DNA from: an uncultured Clostridia bacterium
GTDB lineage: Bacteria > Bacillota > Clostridia > Oscillospirales > CAG-272
Length of the DNA: 11,168 nt
NCBI GenBank assembly: GCA_937892405.1
Contig: CALAFS010000093.1
Coordinates: 1-11,168 of the forward strand
Direction of reading: 5' to 3'
In this document: one piece after another, positions 6,189 through 11,168 of the stretch
How the letters are laid out: each line of letters opens with the position of its first letter
How positions within the stretch are numbered: position 1 is the first letter of the stretch
Notes under the pieces: model-generated
The model's input: only the letters and a program-made list of their open reading frames with translations
Told to the model about the DNA's origin: nothing
The model's database searches: none
Translations under genes and position numbers: made by a program

Positions 6189-7004
6189 GTGAAATACCGA
6201 ACCGAAAAAAGAATCATAACGACCCCGGCGGGGAAGTTAAAATTGCTTGTACTCACGCCGCACGGGTGGAAGCCCGGGGACATGCGCACGGGGATTTTAT
6301 GGATCCACGGCGGCGGGTACATCACCGGCATGGCGGGCATGGTGCATATGTCCCGCGCGAAAAATCTGGTGAAGAAATACGGCGCCGTGGTGGTGTCACC
6401 CGCCTACCGCCTCGCGGGACGGGCGCCGTATCCCGCCGCGCTCGAGGACTGCCATGCGGCGCTTTCCTATCTTTATGAGCACGCGGAGGAACTCGGCGTG
6501 CGGCGGGATCAGATCATGGTCGGCGGCGAGAGCGCCGGCGGCGGGCTCGCCGCGGGGCTTTGCCTCTACGAAAAGGACATAGGCGGCGTGAAGATCGCCT
6601 ATCAGATGCCCCTCTATCCCATGATCGACAACGAAGACACGGAATCCTCCCGCGACAACCATGCGCCGGTGTGGAACACACGGCGCAACCACTACGGGTG
6701 GAAAAAATATCTTGCCGGGCTCTCGGGCGAGGTGCCCTGCTATGCCGCCGCGGCGCGGCGGCAGGATCTCTCGGGTCTGCCGCCGGCGTATACCTTCGTG
6801 ACGACTGCCGAACCGTTCTATACCGAGACGGTCGCCTATTTTGAAAAACTGCGTCTTGCGGGCGTCCCCGCCGAAATCGACATTTACCCGGGGCTTTACC
6901 ACGCCTTCGATATGCTGACTCCGTGGCGGCGAGCCAGCCGCCTCGCGGCGGCACGCTTCGAGGCGCACTTCCTCGAAGCAAAGGAAAAATATTTCACAAC
7001 CTGA
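6189..7004 (+). CDS. Alpha/beta hydrolase, HSL-type esterase/lipase
   Basis: This is a 271-residue cytoplasmic hydrolase of the hormone-sensitive-lipase-like family. HGGGY (40-44) is the oxyanion-hole motif, GESAGGG (113-119) carries nucleophile S115, and H238 in YHAF is the catalytic histidine. The usual DPL acid motif reads AEPF (207-210), so E208 probably replaces the aspartate. Family members cleave short acyl esters, sometimes deacetylating sugars or small molecules. The start codon is GTG; no ATG occurs in frame between it and the preceding stop, and only a weak CGGGA lies upstream. It follows the HAD gene by 57 nt with no promoter or terminator between, so the two are probably co-transcribed. 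Its base composition appears richer in GC than its neighbours. There is no signal peptide. Confidence 0.85.
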   Translation: MKYRTEKRIITTPAGKLKLLVLTPHGWKPGDMRTGILWIHGGGYITGMAGMVHMSRAKNLVKKYGAVVVSPAYRLAGRAPYPAALEDCHAALSYLYEHAEELGVRRDQIMVGGESAGGGLAAGLCLYEKDIGGVKIAYQMPLYPMIDNEDTESSRDNHAPVWNTRRNHYGWKKYLAGLSGEVPCYAAAARRQDLSGLPPAYTFVTTAEPFYTETVAYFEKLRLAGVPAEIDIYPGLYHAFDMLTPWRRASRLAAARFEAHFLEAKEKYFTT

Positions 7005-7008
7005 AGTA

Positions 7009-7037
7009 AAAAACTCTCCTTGTACATGAGAGTTTTT
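7009..7037. promoter_or_regulatory. Inverted repeat ahead of merR: candidate MerR operator and hairpin
   Basis: AAAAACTCTC (7009-7018) and GAGAGTTTTT (7028-7037) are perfect 10-nt arms around a 9-nt centre. The core ACTCTC-N9-GAGAGT (7013-7033) matches 18 of 21 positions of the repeat inside the dehydrogenase promoter at 7945-7965. Unlike that copy, no -35 or -10 box flanks it. It begins 4 nt after the hydrolase stop and touches the merR ribosome site. It may act as a roadblock operator, a weak terminator, or both. Confidence 0.65.
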
Positions 7038-7048
7038 GAGGAGGAAGT

Positions 7049-7894
7049 ATGCAAAAGGAATTACTTTCGATCGGAAAAATGGCGGAGATGAACCACCTGA
7101 CGGTGGCGACGCTGCGGCTGTATGACGAGATGGGACTTCTGACGCCGCGGCGCAAGGACCCGGAGAGCGGATACCGCTATTATGACATCACGCAGAACGC
7201 AAGACTTGACATGATCGCCTATATGAAAGAGCTCGGCATGAGCCTCGCGGAGATCTCCGATGTACTGAAAAAAGAAGACATCACGCTGATCGAGACGATC
7301 CTGATCCGCAAGAACGAACAGCTTCACCGCCAGATGCGGGAGCTGAAATCCCGTCACAACGCGGTGGAGCGCGCGATCGCCAGCGTGGAGCGTTACCGCA
7401 AGTCGCCGGCGAAGGGCATGACAACGCTCGAATACATAGACAGGCGCTATCTTGTGGGGCTGCCCTGCGAGAGCAACTTCTACGACGCGGACATCCGCGC
7501 GTATGAAGGAGAGCTTCTGCGCCTTCGTCAGAGCCTCTCGGAGCGGGGACTTTCGCATGTACATTCATACGCGACGGGGACGAGCATTGCCATGGAGGAC
7601 TACCTCGCGGGGCGGTTCGTGGCGAAGAGCGTCTTCGCCTTCATCGACCACAGGGACACGGATCGCTTCCGCGACGCGGTGATCCTCGACAGCGGCATGT
7701 ACGCGTGCATTTATCTCGATCGGTACGACGACGAGATCCCTTGCGCCACGGAGCTTCTCGCCACCTGTCGGGAGAAGGGGTGGCGGATCGCGGGGGACTA
7801 CATCTGCGAGGTGCTCACGGAATTCAATGTCTTCGACGAAGACAGGCGGGGCATGTTCCTACGGCTTCAGGTTCCGGTACAGTTCAAGGGATAG
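7049..7894 (+). CDS. MerR-family transcriptional regulator with effector-binding domain
   Basis: This is a 281-residue BmrR/BltR-type regulator. The N-terminal winged helix-turn-helix spans roughly 6-75: LLSIGKMAEMNHLTVATLRL, then YDEMGLL, then GYRYYD. A helical dimerisation segment rich in charged residues covers about 76-118. Residues 128-279 form a GyrI-like effector domain beginning LEYIDRRYLVGLP and ending FLRLQVPV; such domains bind lipophilic cations or other small molecules. MerR proteins activate promoters with over-long 19-20 bp spacers by untwisting DNA. GAGGAGG (7038-7044) gives a strong ribosome site. The gene is third in the unit from 4944 and is followed by its own terminator. 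The next promoter downstream has exactly the expected 19-bp spacer and a matching repeat, making the 8039 gene its likely target. Confidence 0.9.
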   Translation: MQKELLSIGKMAEMNHLTVATLRLYDEMGLLTPRRKDPESGYRYYDITQNARLDMIAYMKELGMSLAEISDVLKKEDITLIETILIRKNEQLHRQMRELKSRHNAVERAIASVERYRKSPAKGMTTLEYIDRRYLVGLPCESNFYDADIRAYEGELLRLRQSLSERGLSHVHSYATGTSIAMEDYLAGRFVAKSVFAFIDHRDTDRFRDAVILDSGMYACIYLDRYDDEIPCATELLATCREKGWRIAGDYICEVLTEFNVFDEDRRGMFLRLQVPVQFKG

Positions 7895-7906
7895 ATACGC
7901 CGTTTC

Positions 7907-7930
7907 CGAATTGTAAACAATTTGTTTTTT
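7907..7930 (+). terminator. Intrinsic terminator after merR
   Basis: CGAATTGT (7907-7914) pairs with ACAATTTG (7917-7924), with one G-U pair, and is followed by six T. The stem is short and AT-rich. It separates merR from the dehydrogenase promoter. Confidence 0.6.
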
Positions 7931-7941
7931 CTGAAACCTTC

Positions 7942-7972
7942 TTGACTCTCTTCTTACATGAGAGTGTATAAT
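7942..7972 (+). promoter_or_regulatory. MerR-type promoter with 19-bp spacer and inverted repeat
   Basis: TTGACT (7942-7947) and a perfect TATAAT (7967-7972) are separated by 19 nt instead of 17. The spacer is nearly filled by the inverted repeat ACTCTC-N9-GAGAGT (7945-7965). This is the classic architecture of a promoter activated by a MerR-family protein, with the operator between the -35 and -10 boxes. A near-identical repeat precedes the adjacent merR gene. Confidence 0.88.
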
Positions 7973-7978
7973 AAGGGT

Positions 7979-8003
7979 GTAAGTGAGAAATTTCTCCGCT
8001 TAC
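7979..8003 (+). other. Possible 5'-end stem-loop of the dehydrogenase mRNA
   Basis: GTAAG (7979-7983) and CTTAC (7999-8003) enclose the palindrome GAGAAA/TTTCTC (7985-7996). The expected transcription start is close to 7979, so the RNA could begin with this hairpin, a position known to protect transcripts in Bacillota. The inner palindrome has no loop, so real pairing would be shorter. Confidence 0.35.
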
Positions 8004-8038
8004 CCAAAATGAATTTAATTTCTAAGGAGGTTTATTCC

Positions 8039-9064
8039 ATGGAAAAAATCAAAGTTGTACAGTACGGTTGCGGCAAGATGAGCAAGTACATTCTCCGCTA
8101 TCTGCATGAGCACGGCGCACAGATCGTCGGCGCGATTGATGTAAACCCGAAGGTCGTCGGTCAGGATGTCGGCGATTTCGCGGGACTGGGCGTCAAGACG
8201 GGCGTCATCATCTCGAACGATGCGGACAAGGTTCTCGACGAGTGCGATGCCGATGTCGCCATCGTCACGCTCTTCAGCTTCATCGGTGATATTTACGATC
8301 ATGTGGAGAAGTGCGTAAAGCGCGGTATCAATGTGATTACCACCTGCGAGGAAGCCATCTATCCTTGGACGACCTCTGCGGCACAGATCAACCGCATTGA
8401 CAGACTCGCGAAAGAAACCGGTTGCACCGTGACGGGCAGCGGTATGCAGGATATTTTCTGGATCAATATGGTCGCACTGGTTGCCGGCGGTTGCCACAAG
8501 ATCACGAAGATCAAGGGCGCGTACAGCTACAATGTAGACGAGTACGGTCTTGCACTTGCGAAGGCGCACGGTTGCGACCTGACGAAGGAAGAGTTTGAAA
8601 AGCAGATCGCCCATCCCGCCGAGTTTGAGCCTTCCTATGCGTGGAACGCCAGCGAGGCTCTCGCGAACAAGCTCGGTCTGACGATCAAGTCCATCACGCA
8701 GAAGCATGTTCCCTGCATCATCGACCACGATATCGAGTCCTCGACGCTCGGCAAGACCATCAAGGCGGGTCGTTGCATCGGTATGTCCGCGGTCGTCACC
8801 ATCGAGACCATGCAGGGCATTACCATTGAGGAAGAGACGATCGGTAAGGTTTACGGACCGGACGACGGCGATATGTGCGACTGGAAGATCACCGGCGAGC
8901 CGGATACCGAGTTCCATGTTGTGAAGCCCGCGACGGTAGAGCACACCTGCGCGACGGTTGTCAACCGTCTGCCCAGCCTGATCGCCGCTCCTGCCGGCTA
9001 TGTCACGGCGGATCAGCTCGCACCGAATGAGTATTTGACCTATCCGATGGAATTCTATTGCTGA
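8039..9064 (+). CDS. ord: 2,4-diaminopentanoate dehydrogenase (Ord)-family NAD(P)-dependent enzyme
   Basis: This is a 341-residue dihydrodipicolinate-reductase-like dehydrogenase. KVVQYGCGKMSKYILRYL carries the glycine-rich cofactor loop (10-15), with D34 after the second strand. Next comes VVGQDVGDFAGLG (39-51). TTCEEAIYPW (101-110), TGSGMQDIFW (132-141) and ITKIKGAYSYNVDEYGLALA match my memory of Ord. Ord oxidises 2,4-diaminopentanoate to 2-amino-4-oxopentanoate in clostridial ornithine fermentation. The other pathway genes (ortAB, oraES, orr) are not in the window, so the true substrate may be a related amino compound. AAGGAGG (8024-8030) precedes the ATG by 8 nt; upstream in-frame ATGs at 7958 and 8009 are rejected. 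It has its own MerR-type promoter and a strong terminator, so it is a single-gene regulon unit. Confidence 0.78.
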   Translation: MEKIKVVQYGCGKMSKYILRYLHEHGAQIVGAIDVNPKVVGQDVGDFAGLGVKTGVIISNDADKVLDECDADVAIVTLFSFIGDIYDHVEKCVKRGINVITTCEEAIYPWTTSAAQINRIDRLAKETGCTVTGSGMQDIFWINMVALVAGGCHKITKIKGAYSYNVDEYGLALAKAHGCDLTKEEFEKQIAHPAEFEPSYAWNASEALANKLGLTIKSITQKHVPCIIDHDIESSTLGKTIKAGRCIGMSAVVTIETMQGITIEEETIGKVYGPDDGDMCDWKITGEPDTEFHVVKPATVEHTCATVVNRLPSLIAAPAGYVTADQLAPNEYLTYPMEFYC

Positions 9065-9087
9065 GATAGGATTTTCCGAAAAGTCAC

Positions 9088-9131
9088 AGCCGCCCCCGGC
9101 ACGGCAGATGCCGTGCCGGGGGCGGCTTTTT
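9088..9131 (+). terminator. Very strong intrinsic terminator of the Ord-type gene
   Basis: 19-nt GC-rich arms (9088-9106 and 9109-9127) match perfectly and are followed by TTTTT. The stop codon is 24 nt upstream. Confidence 0.92.
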
Positions 9132-9174
9132 ACAATCCGGAAGATTTCGGCGATGAACAGAAGTAAACATCGAA

Positions 9175-9208
9175 AAAAGCGTGCATTTGAGTTAAAATGC
9201 ACGCTTTT
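9175..9208 (-). terminator. Bidirectional terminator, mainly for the AraC gene
   Basis: 14-nt arms (9175-9188 and 9195-9208) around a 6-nt loop form AAAAGCGTGCATTT and its complement. The minus-strand RNA ends in six or more U, and the plus-strand RNA ends UUUUCUU. It starts 4 nt past the AraC-gene stop and gives the convergent pair a second barrier. Confidence 0.85.
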
Positions 9209-9212
9209 CTTG

Positions 9213-9989
9213 TCATTTTACGCTGCTTTTATATTCGATCGGCGTCATGCCGGTCTCTTTCCGAAAACGACGGCAGAAGATAGCGGGATCGGAAAACCCG
9301 GAGAGCTCGGCGACCTTTTCCGCCGTATACAGCCCGGAGGCGAGCAGTTCTTTCGCCCGGAGAATCCGCAGGGAGAGAACATAGCGCGCGGGGGTGGTGC
9401 CGAGCATCTCGCCGAAGAGGCGACGGAAATATACGGTGCTGATCCCCGCGAGGGCGGCGAGGTCGTCGGCACGGAGCTTGTCGTCCGTGAAAGAATTCCG
9501 AATCTTCGCGAGGGCGGGGGCGAGGAGGGCGGCTTTCCCCGTCGGGGTATAGGCGGCGTCATGTTCCCGTCGGAGGAGGGCAAGAATTGCGTAAAGCTCG
9601 GCAAAGCATTTTTCCCGCCAGCCGGACGGGCGGGTACGGTACGCCGCCTCGGCGGCGCGGAAGGCTTCCGCCGCCGGTGCGGGATTGCGCAGACGCAGAC
9701 GAAAGGGGGCAAGGGAGAGATCTTCCGTGATACGGAAGTTGATCGCATAACATTCGCCTGCCTCCTCCGATCGGACGGTGTAGGTGGAGCGTTCGGGCAG
9801 GAAGATGAGGTCACCGGCGGTGACTTCGATCCGTTCGCCGTCCGAAAAGTGATAGACTCTGTGTCCGCTAAGGTGCAGGGCGACGCCGTGCGAGGGGCGA
9901 TCGCGATGGTCGGCGTCCCCTTGCCCAGCGGGGACATGACAGGCGAAGACAATCGCCGCGACGGTGAGCGGGGAATCGAAAAAATCCAT
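9213..9989 (-). CDS. AraC-family transcriptional regulator
   Basis: This is a 258-residue protein of the usual two-domain AraC layout. Residues 1-95 form a cupin-like sensor domain containing SGHRVYHFSDG (41-51) and AGDLIFLPERSTYTV (58-72), the typical AGD.ifiPp turn. Residues 160-256 hold two helix-turn-helix motifs: LRADDLAALAGISTVYFRRL (172-191), then the conserved VAELSGFSDPAIFCRRFRKE (226-245) and GMTPIEY. Sensors of this class usually bind sugars or related metabolites. The ATG at 9987-9989 is chosen because AAGGAG lies 7 nt upstream; an upstream ATG at 10043 would overlap the -35 box. It diverges from the glycyl radical enzyme gene and very likely controls it through the repeats between them. 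Confidence 0.9.
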   Translation of the reverse strand: MDFFDSPLTVAAIVFACHVPAGQGDADHRDRPSHGVALHLSGHRVYHFSDGERIEVTAGDLIFLPERSTYTVRSEEAGECYAINFRITEDLSLAPFRLRLRNPAPAAEAFRAAEAAYRTRPSGWREKCFAELYAILALLRREHDAAYTPTGKAALLAPALAKIRNSFTDDKLRADDLAALAGISTVYFRRLFGEMLGTTPARYVLSLRILRAKELLASGLYTAEKVAELSGFSDPAIFCRRFRKETGMTPIEYKSSVK

Positions 9990-10014
9990 GACATCTCCTT
10001 CCGACTTTTTCTTC

Positions 10015-10043
10015 ATTGTAACATTCTGTATCGGAAAAGTCAA
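10015..10043 (-). promoter_or_regulatory. Promoter of the AraC-family gene
   Basis: Read on the minus strand, TTGACT (10043-10038) and TACAAT (10020-10015) are separated by 17 nt. One of the two direct repeats (10028-10038) lies in its spacer and touches the -35 box, so the regulator could repress itself. Confidence 0.75.
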
Positions 10044-10057
10044 GGAGTATCGGAAAA
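10028..10057. promoter_or_regulatory. Tandem direct repeats: candidate AraC operator
   Basis: GTATCGGAAAA occurs exactly at 10028-10038 and again at 10047-10057, 19 nt apart from start to start. Two half-sites in the same orientation about two helical turns apart is the usual AraC-family site. The right copy ends 4 nt before the -35 box of the enzyme gene, the position of an activator touching sigma. Confidence 0.7.
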
Positions 10058-10061
10058 TAAC

Positions 10062-10090
10062 TTGTAAAAATCAGCTCTTAATGGTAAAAT
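10062..10090 (+). promoter_or_regulatory. Promoter of the glycyl radical enzyme gene
   Basis: TTGTAA (10062-10067) and TAAAAT (10085-10090) are separated by 17 nt. The -35 box is imperfect, in keeping with a need for an activator. Confidence 0.6.
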
Positions 10091-10130
10091 CGGATTGAAA
10101 ACGACAAGAAAAGACCGGGAGGAGATTTTC

Positions 10131-11168
10131 ATGTTTTCCGTTGACAGACCGTTTATCGAGAATAAATATCATAAGGTGGGAGAGCCGTTTAACCCCTACC
10201 AGCGCATGGCATATCACGGATATGATTTTGACCCCGCAACAGGGGAGAGCGATGAGGAGATTCTCCGCGGGCTCTCTGCGCTCGCAGGGGAACTTCACGA
10301 TCTGCCGCATCCGATTGCCAAGGCGCGGGCGGTGGAATATGTACTCTCGCACACGCGGATTGATATCGGCGAGCATGACCTTTTCGTCGGCTTTTACAGC
10401 GTGAACCGCCTGGCGAAGAAGGTGACGCAGGACATCTGGTACCGCGAGATCTTCGACGGGGTAATCCCCGAGGTGAAGGCGGAGATGAAGCGACTCTCCG
10501 ACGCGGGCGCGGTCGACATCTGGCCCGATTTCGACCATGTGGTGCCCGATTGGTCGGCACTGATGACATACGGCTTTCCGGGGCTTCTCGCAAGAAGCGA
10601 AGAAATCCGCGCAAAGCACCTTGCGGCGGGCACGCTGACACCCGAGCGCGAGGCGTTCTTCGAGGGGATCCGGATCGAGTACCGGGCGGTGATTGCGCTT
10701 CTCGACCGCTTTTACCGCTACGCGAAGACGAGAACACATGAAAAAGCCGCACGCATGGCGACCTGCCTTGCCCATCTGCGGAATGGGGCACCGACCGACT
10801 TTTACGAGGCGGCGCAGCTGATTTATATCTACTTTATGATCAGCGAATGTTTCGATTCCTATCAGGTGCGCTCGCTCGGCAACGGGCTGGACGGGACTTT
10901 GACCCCTTTTTATCTCCACGATCTCGAGACGGGGCATGCGACACGGGAGGACATACTGGAGATTCTGCGCTATTTCCTCATGCAATGGTCGGCGATCGGC
11001 AACTACTGGGGACAGCCGTTTTACCTCGGCGGAGCGGACGGTGCGGGAGAGTCGCTCTATAACGAGCTTTCCTATGACATACTGGGAGTATACGGCGAGC
11101 TCGGCATCTACAATCCGAAAATTCAGCTGAAAATACAGAAGAACACACCGGATCGCCTGCTTTTCACA
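10131..11168 (+). CDS. Glycyl radical enzyme (pyruvate formate-lyase-like), N-terminal part
   Basis: The reading frame is open for 346 codons to the window edge without a stop. It matches the PFL-domain part of glycyl radical enzymes, oxygen-sensitive catalysts that use a protein radical to cleave C-C, C-O or C-N bonds. Recognisable blocks are RIDIGEHDLFVGFY (76-89), HVVPDWSALMTYGFPGLLAR (136-155, like the family's H.vPdy..vl..G..G) and APTDFYEAAQLIYIYF (220-235). GNGLDGTLTPFYLHD (250-264) corresponds to the family's GR.DqylyPfy..D. The catalytic cysteine and the C-terminal glycine loop lie beyond the window, as would a radical-SAM activase, so the substrate class is undetermined. GGGAGGAGA (10117-10125) is the ribosome site. 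Expression is probably governed by the divergent AraC protein. Confidence 0.82.
   Translation, partial: MFSVDRPFIENKYHKVGEPFNPYQRMAYHGYDFDPATGESDEEILRGLSALAGELHDLPHPIAKARAVEYVLSHTRIDIGEHDLFVGFYSVNRLAKKVTQDIWYREIFDGVIPEVKAEMKRLSDAGAVDIWPDFDHVVPDWSALMTYGFPGLLARSEEIRAKHLAAGTLTPEREAFFEGIRIEYRAVIALLDRFYRYAKTRTHEKAARMATCLAHLRNGAPTDFYEAAQLIYIYFMISECFDSYQVRSLGNGLDGTLTPFYLHDLETGHATREDILEILRYFLMQWSAIGNYWGQPFYLGGADGAGESLYNELSYDILGVYGELGIYNPKIQLKIQKNTPDRLLFT

Noticed and set aside
6956..6978. CTTCGAGG/CCTCGAAG hairpin near the end of the hydrolase gene
   Set aside because: It lies within coding sequence (RFEAHFLEAK region), has no T-run, and is readily explained by codon composition.
4944..7894. Defence-system reading: SLOG protein, membrane domain and hydrolase as an anti-phage island
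   Set aside because: The SLOG-like gene is not in the same operon as the membrane protein, no nucleotidyltransferase or nuclease is present, and the remaining genes fit metabolism and its regulation better.
8015..9202. Long open frame (395 codons) on the minus strand opposite the Ord-type gene
   Set aside because: It is fully antisense to a gene with clear family motifs, promoter, ribosome site and terminator. Its translation is rich in Arg, His and Asp with no recognisable domain.
9108..10067. Open frame of 319 codons on the plus strand across the AraC gene
   Set aside because: It begins inside a terminator hairpin and is antisense to a well-supported AraC-family gene. Its glycine/arginine-rich translation is typical of a shadow frame in GC-rich DNA.
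10071..10985. Open frame of 304 codons on the minus strand opposite the glycyl radical enzyme
   Set aside because: The plus-strand frame has family motifs and a ribosome site and stays open to the window edge; the minus frame has neither domain nor ribosome site.

Overview
This window looks like a chromosomal segment of an anaerobic Bacillota bacterium, probably an uncultured gut-type Clostridia. The basis is the gene content: a glycyl radical enzyme, an Ord-type (ornithine-fermentation) dehydrogenase, MATE, SLOG and ribbon-helix-helix genes. GC-rich genes are separated by AT-rich spacers carrying near-consensus housekeeping promoters, AGGAGG-type ribosome sites and hairpin/T-run terminators. 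The assignment is inference; no rRNA or other marker gene is present. I saw no CRISPR array, tRNA, rRNA, transposase or phage gene.

Layout. 1-99 (-) is the start of a YbaK-type Cys-tRNA(Pro) deacylase, divergent from a MATE exporter (331-1797). The exporter converges, 2 nt apart, on a small SLOG/DUF1273-like gene (1800-2237, -). A ribbon-helix-helix protein (2339-2545) diverges from the SLOG gene, and a palindrome lies at the SLOG promoter. Two hairpins follow. Then comes a tight two-gene operon with its own promoter: a TIM-barrel sugar isomerase/epimerase (2741-3658) overlapping a short-chain dehydrogenase (3651-4454). A 489-nt non-coding stretch (4455-4943) holds a heptad repeat and a perfect 23-bp-arm palindrome.

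4944-7894 (+) appears to be a three-gene unit: a four-TM membrane domain fused to a HAD phosphatase, an HSL-type alpha/beta hydrolase, and a MerR-family regulator. Downstream, an Ord-type dehydrogenase (8039-9064) is read from a promoter with a 19-bp spacer. That spacer contains an inverted repeat, and nearly the same repeat occurs just ahead of the merR ribosome site. The simplest reading is that this MerR protein activates the dehydrogenase and may also control itself.

After two terminators, an AraC-family regulator (9213-9989, -) diverges from a glycyl radical enzyme gene (10131 to the window end). The shared spacer has a promoter for each gene and two identical 11-bp direct repeats, placed to activate the enzyme and repress the regulator.

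The best candidates for something undescribed are the MerR-Ord circuit, the AraC-glycyl radical enzyme pair and the membrane-HAD fusion. None of them proves a new system from sequence alone.
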